A stretch of 64,000 nt of DNA from Diphasiastrum complanatum (GCA_029204225.1 CM055098.1:46253428-46317427), one strand, 5' to 3'; numbered from the stretch's first letter, positions 1 through 11,150 are shown. Notes: generated from the sequence alone by a model not told the origin. Numbers and translations are program-made.

Positions 1-414
1 TATTAACTAGGGTTAGGGTTGCCTTGGGATTTGCAAACCCTCCAACAGGGACTACTTTCTCCTTCCTTTTGGCTACTTTGGAAGATTTGCCTTTTTAGGG
101 TTAGAACCCTAGATGTGGACTTACATTCATACACTTCCTTCAATGCATTCCATGCTTCACTTGAAAAAGTGCACTTACCAACTTCCTTAAGTTCATTTGT
201 GACATTCATCTTGATGATGTGAAGTGCCTCTTGGACCTTTTTTCATACCTTGCTTGGTCTTGAGGCACCAAAGATCTCTCTTCCACCACTGCAACAATGT
301 CCATTAGCTCATTCAACTCAAGCAAGGATTTCATCTTGCTTTCCAAGTTGAATAATAGGTAGAGTTGAGCCTATCATTACTTTCCAACATGATTCCACTG
401 TTAGTAGCCATCAT
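1..414 (-). pseudogene. Copia gag N-terminal fragment (DUF4219/UBN2 type), broken
   Basis: Read on the minus strand from an ATG near 414, this gives LNSTYYSTWK, the usual copia gag opening in which a tryptophan follows the 'N/S-Y' pair. ELNELMDIV and, in another frame, SEAWNALKEVY follow, which is the UBN2 pattern. At least two frame changes and an in-frame stop break it, and it runs off the left edge of the window. Gag would form the virus-like particle of a Ty1/copia retrotransposon. It resembles the minus-strand gag start at 32285-32473. The family call is fairly secure; the element it came from is unknown. Confidence 0.7.
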
Positions 415-685
415 CCAAAATGATTACTCCTCCTCTCTTAACCTATGTTAATGCACTAAGCATGCACACTCCTCTCAAAAAATGAAAGAATAGTGAAATC
501 ACAAAGATTTAGAACCTTGCAATACTATCTCTCTTAAAATAGTCAAGTTACATGTAATTTTTTGATGAATCTTGATCAACACATGATCAAATACAATACA
601 TTGATCCTAAGATATGAAAAATGATGAAACACACTCTTGAATAGGTTGGCACCTTTCCAACAAGATACCTAATCAAAAATTTGAA

Positions 686-937
686 GAGAAAATTGATGTG
701 AAGCAAGAAAACTCCACAACTATATATAGCAACAGTCATAGTGGCATTCAACTAGCAAAGAATCTGGTGTTCCATACAAGAACCAAACACATCGAGATTC
801 ACTATCACTTCATATGTGAGAGATTGCTAGTTATGGAAATAGATCTTGTTCATTGTAGTATAGATGAGCAACTAGTTGATATTCTCACTAAGCCACTCAT
901 TAGAGAAAAGTTTGATAAGTTTAGATCACAACTTTAA
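686..937 (+). pseudogene. Copia RNase H C-terminal fragment
   Basis: The plus-strand frame reads IQLAKNLVFHTRTKHIEIHYHF and ends DILTKPLIREKFDKF. This is the conserved C-terminal end of copia RNase H, with the RTKHIEIHYHF and DILTKPL blocks. RNase H removes the RNA strand during reverse transcription. The upstream RT and the first half of RNase H are absent, so this is a truncated remnant. A purine run near 1002-1013 could be the polypurine tract before a decayed 3' LTR at about 1015-1400, but no second LTR copy was found to test that. Confidence 0.85.
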
Positions 938-1559
938 TGTACTTAAAGTTTGTTAGCTTTGATGCTATGTATAAATGTGGATAAAATGTAGAGTTTGCTT
1001 TTAAGGAGAGAGTTAAAATAAAATTAGACCTAATGTTGTACTATGGCTCCAGTCATGTGACTATGACCAATTGCACATGTAACAAGTAAAATCTAAGTCC
1101 CAAAAAATGCTAATATACCTTCAATGGCCCTTTACTTAGTTTCAAGAAACCATTTACTTGCAGAAATGTCAATAGGTATCCATCGGTCTATCCAAAATGA
1201 CGAGCCATTTTGCAATCTATTCTAGAAACTCATGTAAATTTGCAAATTCGTAAAAACTCCATTTACAATTTGTATTTACAAGTACGTACAAATATGTATA
1301 GCATATTCGCATTGTGAAAAATTTCAAATCACAAAGACCTAATTATGCCTTTTGATCTTTGGCAAATTTGGAGAGTGCATCTAGCTTCATTACCAATGTA
1401 GAAATCATGCATCATCTACACATAGAAAATGACAATTCAATAAGAACTTGCCATAAACACTTAGATATGATATTCTACTATCCATGTCCATAAAATAGCT
1501 ATACAATATTAGTACTCACATGTGTGAACTCATATACAGAAGAAAAATAACAATCTACA

Positions 1560-1790
1560 TCTGATCTCACTATATCACCACCAAAATACAAGAGTTGATG
1601 TAGAATCCCAAAGAAATTCCATAAGAATGAATGAGAGAAGAATGAGAGAGATAAATTTCTCCCACTTGTAACAGCCTCTTGACCTATTTGGAAAATCTTG
1701 CCCAAGCTTATAAACTACGGAAGTTTCTAGGTACTTGCCAAAAACCTAGATCTAATTTGACTAGATTCAATGTATCTCTACTAACCAATT
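1560..1790 (-). repeat. Diverged LTR fragment, same family as the LTR at 6306-6908
   Basis: A block containing 'gtagaatcccaaagaa', a GA-rich run and 'cttgtaacagcctcttgacc' parallels the centre of the LTRs at 6306-6908 and 7305-7823 in the same order. Divergence is high. The flanks (938-1559 and 1791-1935) hold no frame or motif I can assign. Confidence 0.45.
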
Positions 1791-1935
1791 AGAGTAAGTC
1801 CAAATTCGACCTAATAAAACTATAGTATACTTGTTAAACATAGTAAAAATACTATATCTAGTCCTTATTGACATAACATTCCCAAAATTCCATCCAACAT
1901 GAAGTAGATTAGGTGAAGATAAGTATCAAGCCTAA

Positions 1936-2208
1936 TCAAACTAGCCCTCTTGAGTCCATAACAGACCTCAATAATCTCACCAATGAGATCTCCCTTCCTT
2001 TGTGCCTTTTGAGTTGCTCCATGTAGTCTTCTCCAACCAACCTTTTGCCATCTCGACCATGAGTGAACAATTCACCATAATCATTGAATGCTTTGAGTTG
2101 ATGAAGGTATGTGAGATCCATGCCTTGGATCTTCACAAGAACCACTCTTCCATTGGCCTTTCCTCCACAAGACTCCCTCTTAATGATTGCATCATAAGAA
2201 GTAGAAAC
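1936..2208 (-). other. Open minus-strand frame next to an LTR end, unassigned
   Basis: An open frame of about 100 codons runs from the LTR fragment at 2209-2345 into this stretch. The peptide is charged (for example GRDGKRLVGEDYMEQLKRHKGRE) and I do not recognise it. Where a primer-binding site would be expected after the LTR end, the sequence differs from the TGGTATCAAAGC seen at 6294-6305. It may be internal retrotransposon sequence, or flank joined to a broken LTR. Confidence 0.25.
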
Positions 2209-2345
2209 TGTGAAGGATTTCAAGTCATTCAAGATCCAATCCATGTCCCTGATCTTTGGTTACAAAAAGGAGCAAACCAACAATTATGCCAATGTAGAAA
2301 AATCAGCATCTACATATACAAGATTAATCGTGCACATAGGTGAAT
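2209..2345 (-). repeat. LTR terminal fragment, copia family of 6306-6908
   Basis: Starting with TGTGAAGGATTTCAAG, this block runs nearly identically to the start of the repeat at 6306 (shared 'gatccaatccatgtccctg', then 'gatctttggttacaaaaagg'). It is more diverged from the LTR at 7305. It is the 3' end of a minus-strand LTR, cut off near 2345. Confidence 0.7.
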
Positions 2346-4590
2346 AATCTCACTATGACCCAATAAATAAACACATTCTTATCTGGCAGATTCCTCCAAA
2401 ATCCACATATGTTACTCACATATCTCGTTGAGATCTTGTAACTCAGCTACAAAATATTTTCTATTTCTCATGAGTAAATAACATATCCGAAAAATCTCTT
2501 AGACGAATAAAACTCACTCTGAGCAGTTTTCCAACCCAGTTTATCTCTAATTACATAATTTCTTCCACTCAATCAACTCCTCTCTGATCCTAGTACTAAA
2601 CTAAGATTAGATTGATCCAATATAGAACTCTCAGACTCAAATTATGATCAAACTTACTTTTATTCCAATCAAAATGGAATTAGTAACCTTTGACCTTTTA
2701 CTGTACTACTTACAGATAATGATTCAAATATCAACCTGTTCTAGTTTCAGATTGTTCACCACAATCCCTAGAGAATTCCTCTTTTTCGAAAAGTTCCAAT
2801 TAGGTATCTTACTCTGAATCTATCCAAAATTACTTTCAGACCAAATCTCATTTCTCTACCACAATTGATTCTCTTCCAAGACTATGCAATCTACGGATTT
2901 CCAAATATAATTTTATTCCACCACTTCTCCCTTCCTTTTAAAGAAATTATAAATTTAAAAAAAAGTTAACTGGAAAGATGATATATGAAAATATCTAAAT
3001 CCAAGAAAAGTCAATAATAAGTGCATTCCAATAAAGGATTCACTCTTTTCCTTCAAATATTTTCATCCCGAGTGACAGTACAATCATTCTATTGAAACCT
3101 ATTTATGCAACAGAGATATTCTAGATTTAAGAAATTGAAACACTTTAACCTTAGAATTATCTGAATTCCAAGTCCATTCCCACAAGTAGTAATTTATATG
3201 ACATAACAAGGGTTATCACTTTCGTAAAACGATCAGTGTGATGTGAATTCATCGAAAACTGATGGTTTTTTAATTATATTGCTTGTAAGACGCATGATTA
3301 GTGAATCATTTGGGTTCATCAGTTAAAATTTTGTGCATTGGATGTACAATATTCTTGGAATACAGTATTTCTCAGTTAAGGAATAGACTCAGCTCATTAG
3401 TGATTGTATCTCAAAGAGCTCAATTGGATAGAAAATCATAATAAATCTGAGAATAATATCTGAATTGATATTCAACAGGACTTTGGATATCTAGATTTGA
3501 TTCTAGATTGTAATCTAAAGTTTTTGTAGTTGAAGATTATTGTCATTTTGGTATGCGTTCAGTCTTTAATTACCAGTGATTTATAGAACTTAAATCTTGC
3601 ACTTCAGTCAAAGAATCATGTTTGAAGAATATTCCTAAATCTTACTTTTCTTGAGTGATGTCGGACATATATTCTAGTATCCTGTAAATGATTATGGTTT
3701 TGGATGCTAGAAAATTATGATTGACGAATCATACGAATCTAAATATTTACGATTGGCAGATTATAAATAGATACTTAATTATTGTCAGAGGATTATAAGG
3801 AATTGCGATGTTTCTTGAGTGTGATGATTAATTCTTGATCTATTATTTGAGTAAGAATTCAGATCAGTGTTTTTGAATCTCTCTACTCCAGCATTTCAAT
3901 TGAGAACCTACGGATCTCATAGACATTATTTTATTTATCTAGTGGATGCTATTCTACTACAGTTTATGGTCTGCAGATGCTTGAGTATAGTTTTTTCGTT
4001 TGATTGGATCTCCAGTTATCATAGAAGACAGACAAGTCTATTAAGATGATTGAATGCTATTTTTTTGTATTTGGTGCTAGAAATAGGAGCATTTAACTCA
4101 AAAGAGTATCTGGGATACTCAGAGTTGAGTTTTAATCATTCTATATCTTAATGATTCTCCTAGAGATTCTAGTTGAATGAATTATCATATCTTAGAATTA
4201 GATTCTAAGGATAGTTGTATTTGAAATTTTTTTATGAATTATTTGCCAAAGTTTGTGAATAATTTCAGACTGTAATTTCTTTAACTTTAATCTCCTAAGT
4301 TAGATAATATTTCACTCAGTGGTTCATGTAAGTGTTTTACATGAAGGTGATGTTACTAACTTGTAGTGAGTGTAACCCAGTTGAGAAATGTATCGCTTAG
4401 TATACTTTTCAAACGAGAGTTTGTACTCCAGAGTAGAGATTAACGATTGGAAACAGTTTTTCTCTGAGTACTTGTTTGATAAGTAAGTTTGATTAAGAAA
4501 TAATGGTTTTCTCGGTTAATATTGAAAGTTAAAGAAACTATTTATGTAATTTTTTCTTGTTTTGAGGAGCTTCTAAAGATAGAAGCAGTT
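2346..4590. other. AT-rich stretch without recognisable genes
   Basis: No long open frame, retroelement motif, tandem repeat or RNA gene is visible. Many words such as 'gaatcat' and 'ctcagtt' recur without a fixed period. It is probably very old repeat sequence. It ends at the purine tract and LTR-like start at 4591-4605. Confidence 0.5.
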
Positions 4591-4604
4591 CAAGGAGGGA
4601 AGAA

Positions 4605-5110
4605 TGTTATGGCCATATTCGGTTAAGGACCTGGAATAGTCCTTATATGGTGGGCCGGCCCTCTGGTATTCGAGATTTGTTGGTCACGCCATGATTTAAT
4701 TCCATGTCAAGGCCAGTTTGTGACTAATAACCTTGAGAGGACCCAAACACTCTAATTGAGACATATGGAGTATTGCATGTCTGTGTGACGGATATAGACA
4801 GGAGGACTGCATGAAGAGATGAGACCTATTTATAGTTGACCTGCATGGGGGTTGCATGGTTTCATGCACATGACTCTACTCTCTATATAATGAGGTGGGG
4901 ATTCTCCCGTCGACATTATTGGATTTAGGGTACCAGTTTCTCTCTTCTCCTCTTACTTCACATGGCACGGCTTGGGGGCTAGATCCAGGTTTGATCTAGG
5001 ATTGGTTGGGCGGTTTGGCTCCATAGTCTCTCCTATTGTATTCTCCTATCCTCATCTTAGGGGTTATACCTTTGGGTCTTTATAACTGATATCTTTGTGA
5101 CCATTGAGTT
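4605..5110 (+). repeat. Probable LTR, gypsy-like, plus orientation
   Basis: A purine tract (caaggagggaagaa, 4591-4604) sits directly before TGTTATGGCC, a common way for a gypsy LTR to begin after the polypurine tract. A TATA-like 'ctctatataatg' lies near 4890, followed by C/T-rich sequence, as expected of an LTR promoter. No second copy exists in the window, so the right boundary is approximate. Confidence 0.45.
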
Positions 5111-6293
5111 ATCCGCAGTTTTGGATGTCAATTGTCATGTTAGAAGAAGAATTTGATACATGGATTTCATTGAATCTGTTAATTGATAGAAGTTTATCCC
5201 TAGAGTTAGTGCTCTTGGATCCAGGGAGATTCGAAGCTTATCATTAACCAGAAAGGATTTAAATGTAATATCGAACCATATTAATTCTTCTATTTAGATC
5301 ACAAGATCAAGTGTGGATTGTGGTATCCATCTGAGCCAGTCATCCAAATAAATGAATTCTCCAGTTTATGGGAACAAGAGATAATATCCTATATGGAAAT
5401 GGTATGGGACATCAGTTTTTTTGGAAAGGTAATTCTAGGACTGTAAAGATATGATGATCAATGGTGTGTTTTAATACCTAGTCGCGATATGGGAAAATCG
5501 TAATGATAGGAGTTAAAAAACTACTTTCATTTCCGGTTAAATCCTATGGTGAATTATATTCAAAAGATCAGACTAGTAGCTAGGAGTTGATTTTTGTATA
5601 TCGGTAATTCAGCCCAGGTATAGGATAGAAATGAAATTGTTTCAGATTTTTTTCTACAGTAATTAATCTTCAAACATTTACTAATGTTGTTACGTCTTCT
5701 TAGTACCCTAGTTGAAATAGATTTTTAGAGAACTGAAAATTTTGAGGGAAGAAGAGTGGACATCAGTGGTAGTAAGTGTGATTCGAGAAAAGTATTTCGC
5801 AGTTAGGATTTCAATAATCCCTATAAATAATTGCTGAATACCAAATATTAAGAATAGTGAAATCTTGATCAACCTATGATCTATCCTCAATCTAATGATT
5901 CTTGCCACTTCCTGAGATTGAAACACACTCAAATGAAGTTTAATAACCTCACAAACTAGAGATCCAATCAAAATTAGGATTTTGACAAAATCATAAAAAA
6001 TTGAATATCTCAAATTCTACATGCAATTTCTAAAAACTTGATATATCATCTTGTAGCCTCCAATAAGACCTTCATAATGTACCAAAAATTGGCTGATTAT
6101 AGTAAACCAAGTTTTAAATTGGAATTGATCAATTATATAAACCTATATTGAGTTTTGACCTACAAAAGATCAATTCTATACATGCAAAAATGCTGATTTT
6201 TGAGTAGAAATCAATCTAGCATGCTCTAGCATTGGTAACTCCTCCAAATCTGTGATAAATGTGGTTGATCCTTTCATAACCTGAAACACAATA
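5111..6293. other. AT-rich stretch, probably decayed retroelement internal DNA
   Basis: No frame of convincing length or motif. The right part lies just inside the primer-binding site at 6294-6305 on the minus strand, so it would be the leader of that element, but no gag can be read. I see nothing else in it. Confidence 0.4.
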
Positions 6294-6305
6294 GCTTTGA
6301 TACCA
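6294..6305 (-). promoter_or_regulatory. Retrotransposon primer-binding site (initiator tRNA-Met type)
   Basis: On the minus strand TGGTATCAAAGC follows directly after the LTR end at 6306. It is complementary to the 3' part of plant initiator tRNA-Met, the usual primer of copia elements. It marks the 6306-6908 repeat as a 5' LTR of a minus-strand element. Confidence 0.8.
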
Positions 6306-6908
6306 TGTGAAGGATTTCAAATCATTCCAGATCCAATCCATGTCCCTGATCTTTGGTTACAAAAAGGAACAAACCAACAATCCTGCCAATGTAGATGCAA
6401 ACTCTAAGAGATACTGATCAAACATGGACCAAAATATAAAATATGGTTGTTGTCTGCACAATTACAATATACTACTGTATTTCACACGTGTGGATCCAAA
6501 AATAGTCATAAATGATCATTCTACATATAGAATTGCAAGATAACATCATGAGAGTGCACCAATGAGTAGTAGAACCCAAAGAGAACCATGTATAATGATG
6601 AAATGAGAGAGAGAAGAGAGAAGATGTGTCTCTCCATGAGTTTTCTCCTCTTATAACAGGTCCAAACCCTATTTGGCCTCCAAAATGTAAACCCCACTAT
6701 TTTTGGGTCTAGATTCAAAGTACCCAACATTCAAATTTGAATCTCTCTCAAACTTGACTACCAACTTTCGCACATTTTCAAACAGTGTTTATTGAATGTA
6801 TTTTAAACTATCATAACTTCAAAAAGTTTATCTCTAAGTCTAAAATAAGTTCTAGGCCTCAATTGACAGTTTACAAAAATATGACTAAACTTGTTGAAAT
6901 CTCTCACA
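6306..6908 (-). repeat. Copia LTR, 603 bp (5' LTR of a minus-strand element)
   Basis: On the minus strand it begins TGTGAGAGATTTCAAC and ends CCTTCACA, then the primer-binding site follows without a gap. Its centre matches the LTRs at 7305-7823 and 31213-31384, including the 'aaacactgtttgaaaatgtg' area and 'cctctta-taacaggtccaaaccc'. The 5-bp flanks do not match each other, so it is not a clean solo LTR. Confidence 0.75.
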
Positions 6909-7304
6909 GAAACCTCTTGAACATTAGAAGCCATGAAAAGAATCAATAGTACCTTCAACATAAGAATGATTGAAGTACTCTCTTTTTCCAAACAAGCACT
7001 TCTACTTAATGATTTAGGTAATGACTCATATGATAATGATTCTCCCTCACTATCATTCACAATGACATCATTCAAAGTACATCCTACTTTGAACACTTCA
7101 CATGCTTCTCTTCCTCTTGACTTGTGACTATCTCCCTCATCAAGTCTCATAATAGAAACACTTGATCTACTCTCTTTATGAAAAAATGTGACACCACTTT
7201 TTGCACAAATGACTTTTTTGGACTCATCACAAAAAAAATGTAGAAGGACCACTTCCTTCATGCATGCACCTAGCATCATTATTTTTTTCCACATGATTAA
7301 AGAA
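6909..7304 (-). other. 396-bp spacer between two LTRs with an open minus-strand frame
   Basis: A minus-strand frame starts near 7294 and stays open through this spacer into the neighbouring LTR. The predicted peptide is Ser/Cys/Glu-rich with two hydrophobic patches. I do not recognise it. No polypurine tract precedes the LTR at 6908, so this is not an obvious 3' end of an element. It may be host DNA trapped between two insertions. Confidence 0.3.
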
Positions 7305-7823
7305 TGTGAAAGATTTCAGATCCTTAAGATCCAATCTACTTGAATGATCTTTGGTTAGAAAGAGGGATACACCACCAATTTCACCAATGTAGAAAAATCA
7401 GCACACAATTTGAGATGCAAACATCAATAGAACTTGATCAAACTTGATGAAATGATTATGTAATGTAGAACCCAAGAGAACCATGTATAAGCATGAAATG
7501 AGATAGAGAAGAGATAAGATTGCTCTCTCCACGAGCTACATCCTTTTATAACAGGTCCAAACCCTATTTGGCCACTTGGCTTTCCCACCAAAATGCTAAC
7601 CGTACTAATTTTGGGTCTAGATTCAATGTACCCAACTATTCAAATTGAATCTACTCAAACTCGCATTCTAACTTTCCCACACTTTCAAAAAGTGTTTATT
7701 CAAATGAAATCTAGACCAATGAACTTTGAAAAGTCAACCTCTAATTCTAAAACAAGTTTTGGCCTAAATATGCCAAATATGAAAATATTGCAAAATGTGA
7801 TGAAACTAGTTGAATCTTTCACA
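7305..7823 (-). repeat. Copia 3' LTR, 519 bp
   Basis: It is bounded by the inverted ends TGTGAAAGATT and AATCTTTCACA. On the minus strand it follows the purine tract GAAGAGGGAG, which ends exactly at the LTR start. It is the 3' LTR of the copia element whose RNase H lies at 7824-8100. It is related to, but clearly diverged from, the LTR at 6306-6908. Confidence 0.88.
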
Positions 7824-8100
7824 CTCCCTCTTCAACTAGTTTTAGCATAGACTTTGATAATACTCCAAGTGAAGTCCTATGCTTCATGAACAAGTCTTTT
7901 CCAAATGCTTTGGTGAAAATATCAGCTACACATTCCCTTGAAGACACATGTTGAAGCTCCACCTCTGCAATGACTTGCTCCCTCACAAAATGATATTGTA
8001 TCTCAATATGCTTGCTCCTAGCACAGTTTTTGACAATAGAACTTTGATCCATCTTAAGAATGATCTTCTTCCTAAGAATAAATATCCTTTCAATGATCAT
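7824..8100 (-). pseudogene. Copia RNase H C-terminal part
   Basis: The minus-strand frame contains MDQSSIVKN, then RSKHIEIQYHFVREQV and CVADIFTKAFGKDLF, the canonical copia RNase H tail. It ends KLVEEGV, encoded by the polypurine tract at the LTR edge. The catalytic N-terminal half is missing, so it cannot be a working enzyme. Confidence 0.9.
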
Positions 8101-8930
8101 GTAATGCTCAAAATAGAAACAACCGTAATTGATATAGAGAGAATAGTGTCCACTTGGGATGCTTCACTATTTCTTACATCAATTTTACATATCAAGATGT
8201 AACTAGAACATGAAGAATCAAATAGAATGTAAATGAAATGATTCCACCATACTTCCAACTTTGAACTCTCTGAAAAAATACAGCAAACAAACAATAAATG
8301 TGAGTGATCAACATTTGCTTGCATGTCTCCTCCTCCTTTGTCCTTTGTTGCCATGTATCCACCATGATGCTCCATGATTGAGCTTCCATCTCCATCTTGC
8401 CATAGGATGCCATCAAGCCTTGATGACTTGACCATGAGTGAGTGACATAATGAACCTCCAATAGCTTCATTTCCATCAGCAAAACCAGCCAAGAGTGCTA
8501 GTACACATCCAACATCAAAACAATGCTCACCAATGTAACTACTTTTACCATATCTTGACAATTTGCACACATTCACATGAAAATGCTCAAACATGAGATA
8601 GAACAAGTAAAGTAAACTTGAACAACACTTACTTGTTGCTCCTTTGACCTTACTTGAGTCTTCAATATGCTGCAAAAACATATCCATAACATCTTTTCCA
8701 ATTACCTCTCCTTTGATGCTCTTGACTAGCTCCAATTGCCAACTTCCCTTTTGACTAGTTGAAGCACTTTGAGATCAACTTCTTGATCTTCAACTTGATC
8801 ATCAAAGTCATTGAACAAACTTTGTTTTCCAGATCCAATACTTGATTTTACAACAATATAACATCCATCCACTTGCATAGCTCCATGTACACAAGAAGAT
8901 CCTCCAAAAGATGTTCCACTCTTCATAAGA
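8101..8930 (-). other. Segment replacing the copia reverse transcriptase
   Basis: Copia RT motifs (the KARLVAKG, MDVKSAFLNG and YVDD blocks) are absent between the RT opening (WIQAMDLEYQALM) and RNase H. Instead a mostly open minus-strand frame encodes a Cys/Ser-rich peptide containing ELVKSIKGEVIGKDVMDMF, EDSSKVK and HFHVNVCKLSRYGK. The same peptide blocks are conserved in the inverted copy at 30283-30810 (ELVKSIKGRIFGKDVINMF, EDSSKVK, HVDVCKLSRCGK). I do not recognise a domain. It may be host sequence captured by the element, or element DNA rearranged beyond recognition. Confidence 0.5.
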
Positions 8931-9130
8931 GCTTGATACTCGAGATCCATTGCTTGGATCCACTCCTCTTCTTTCGCCCTTTTGATCATATGTGAGCCTT
9001 GAAGATACTTGTCTTTCTCTTGATGTTCTCCTTGGCTTTTGACTTGATGAAGGTCCATCATCACCACCATCCAAAGTAAGATCCTTCTCATCAACATCAA
9101 AAATGTTAGATCCATCCACTCTACCATCAA

Positions 9131-10240
9131 TCATGCTTGAAGACACCTTTGGAATGTTTCCCTCATCAAAATGACATCTCTACCAACAATCACTTTGTTA
9201 GTAGAAGGAATGTAAACCTTATAGGCTTCACTCACCTCACTATATCCAACAAAAATACCTCTTCTTGAAGATGGATCCTCCTTGGTCCTATCTTCAAGAG
9301 TAATGTTGACATAGCATGTGCATCCAAAGGTTCTTAGAAAGTTGACACTCAGCCTCCTCTTGAATAGCATCTCAAAAGGTTTCCTTCCATCCAAAATAGC
9401 ACTCGGCCACCTATTGCACACGAAATTGGCACACAACAAAGCTTGATCCCAAAATGGTTTGTCAAGATTAGCACTTAACCTCATAGCTTTAGCACATTCA
9501 CAGAAAGTCCTACTCTTCCTTTCAACCACTCCATTTTGTTGTGGGGTCCTTGATGTTGTATATTCCCTCTTGATCCCATGCTCATCACAAAAGGCCTTGA
9601 ACTTGTTAGATATGTACTCACCACCATTGTCACCTCTCAAGCACTTGATCTTTGTGGAAAATTGGTTCTCCCTTGCATTCTTGAACTTGAAAAAGACATC
9701 ATACACTTCATCCTTGCTCTTTAGTAGATAGATCCAACAAAATCTACTAAAATCATCAATGAATGTTACATACATCTTAGCTCCACTATTGCTAATTGTA
9801 GTAAATCCATGAATATCCGAATGTACAAGTTGAAAAGGCTTTGTAGATCTAGAAATAGATCTAGTATAAGGTAGTCTATGTGACTTAGACAAAGCACAAG
9901 ACTCACAAACATGCTTGACATTACTTAAGGAACTTGGAAGACCAATCACAACCTTCTTCCTTGCCATTACCTCCAATGACTTAAATTTGAGGTGTCCCAT
10001 CCTTTTGTGCCAAACCTCTTGAATAGAAATTTGATCCCTTGCAACACATCCAACTTGGTTAGCGATAACACAAGCATCAAGTTTGAACAAATTCCCTTGC
10101 CTTTTACCTTTTCCAATCAAGACATCCTTCCTTTTGATCAAACAAGCATCTCCATCTAACTCCACCTTAATGAACATTCCTATCTGTAGAGAGAGAAATA
10201 AGAATTGTGCCAATCCCTTTGATTGCACACTCACCATCAT
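9131..10240 (-). CDS. Copia gag-pre-integrase and integrase, about 370 aa open
   Basis: This is one of the longest uninterrupted transposon frames in the window. It begins with a gag-pre-integrase zinc finger (VWHKRMGHL, then CESCALSK, the HHCC pattern). The integrase core has the D,D,E triad in VHSDIHG, CLRGDNGGEY and TPQQNGVVERK, followed by FWDQALLCANFVCNRWPS and the C-terminal FGCTCYVN and GIFVGYSE blocks. Integrase joins the cDNA to host DNA. The frame continues from gag through stops near 10241-10351, so this is a polyprotein fragment, not a free-standing gene. The catalytic residues are intact, but the element lacks RT. Confidence 0.9.
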   Translation of the reverse strand: MMVSVQSKGLAQFLFLSLQIGMFIKVELDGDACLIKRKDVLIGKGKRQGNLFKLDACVIANQVGCVARDQISIQEVWHKRMGHLKFKSLEVMARKKVVIGLPSSLSNVKHVCESCALSKSHRLPYTRSISRSTKPFQLVHSDIHGFTTISNSGAKMYVTFIDDFSRFCWIYLLKSKDEVYDVFFKFKNARENQFSTKIKCLRGDNGGEYISNKFKAFCDEHGIKREYTTSRTPQQNGVVERKSRTFCECAKAMRLSANLDKPFWDQALLCANFVCNRWPSAILDGRKPFEMLFKRRLSVNFLRTFGCTCYVNITLEDRTKEDPSSRRGIFVGYSEVSEAYKVYIPSTNKVIVGRDVILMRETFQRCLQA

Positions 10241-10351
10241 TGGCCATGTAGATCACCCTCTTGTCATCTCCATATGCCAACAAAGAAGTGAAGTACTCTT
10301 TGTGAAAATAGCAATACTTTAATCTTTGTCACCTTCACTTGACATTGGACT

Positions 10352-10687
10352 TCAAGAACACACCATAAGAGAATCACAAACATCCCGATCTTCGTCACTA
10401 GTAGTAAAATTGACTTGTTTGCTACCTTCATCACTTTGTTTCTTCAAACATTCATTAGCAAAATGTCCTTTGACTTCACAATAGAAACATTTTAACTTAG
10501 ATCTATTCTTCTTTTTGCCAAAAAAAAGTAGAAATCTCACCTTGATCTTGCTCTTTAGACCACTTGTCTTTGCTCTTGCCCTTGAACTTGCCCTTTGATA
10601 ACATAGCCTCTTCCTCTCCAACTTTAGATGTGGAAGTGATAGAAGTCTAAACTCCTCATTCACCAAGATTTCCTGCAAGTCCGCCAT
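10352..10687 (-). pseudogene. Copia gag C-terminal part with zinc knuckle
   Basis: The minus-strand frame has a Lys/Arg-rich stretch followed by CFYCEVKGHFANEC, the CX2CX4HX4C zinc knuckle that binds retroelement RNA. The N-terminal UBN2 part of gag is absent. A stop separates it from the gag-pre-integrase frame at 10240. It belongs to the copia element ending at 7305. Confidence 0.85.
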
Positions 10688-10837
10688 TTACAAATCAAAA
10701 AAAGGTTATGTATAGAGAGAGATCCAAGGTTTACCTCCTGTAAACCCTTGCTGGCTGTTTTCTAGCATTCTTGGCCATTTTTCAAGCCTTTTGGATATGC
10801 AGAATTGTAAGGAGCACTTTACGTGCCAACGCTCAAA

Positions 10838-11150
10838 AGATACTTGCTCTCTGTGTCGAGAATCGCTGATCTTGGTGCACGAGTCCCATTCGATGGGAAC
10901 ATATGCCGAATAATCAAGCAAAAATCAAACAAGCTGCTGACTGTCGGATCAAGACATGAAAATCTTTACCAAGCAAAGATCATCAACTGACATGATAGCA
11001 TATTAAATGCATCAAAAAATGAAGATCATCTCTGGCACAGAAGAATGTATCATCAGAGTATGAGAATTCTACATTCTCAGACCTTGAACAAATCATTTCA
11101 TATTGGTGTTCTTGGATGCCAATTCAATCCAATATCTTTGGATAACTAGC
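10838..11150 (+). pseudogene. Copia protease-end / gag-pre-integrase fragment, plus strand
   Basis: The plus frame reads YLLSVSRIADLG, then VPFDGNICRI, SNKLLTVGSRHENLYQA, and after one stop EDHLWHRRMYHQSM. This is the region just before copia integrase, including its first zinc-finger histidine pair. It closely matches the same region of the element at 54600-54830 (LLSVSRIADLG, FDGNTCRM, SNKLLTITSRQGNLYQA), so it belongs to that family. Both ends are cut by other fragments. Confidence 0.85.

Larger units (their letters stand above)
7305..10700 (-). mobile_element. Ty1/copia element, 5'-truncated, reverse transcriptase missing
   Basis: Read on the minus strand the order is gag zinc knuckle (10687-10352), gag-pre-integrase and integrase (10240-9131), start of RT (about 9000-8930), about 830 bp of unrelated sequence (8930-8100), RNase H tail (8100-7824), polypurine tract and 3' LTR (7823-7305). 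The 5' LTR, the primer-binding site and most of gag are lost where other fragments begin near 10700. A second copy with the same replacement lies on the plus strand at 30250-31384, so the RT-less structure is shared by more than one copy. Confidence 0.8.

Noticed and set aside
5-20. Telomere-like 'ctagggttagggtt' at the left edge, and 'ccctaaccct' near 20752
   Set aside because: Only two units at each site with no array; the plant telomere word is TTTAGGG in long runs.
2341-4600. A long inverted repeat with arms around 2500 and 4450
   Set aside because: Only short matches such as 'ggaaac-gtttt-ctctgag' were found; the rest of the arms do not pair.
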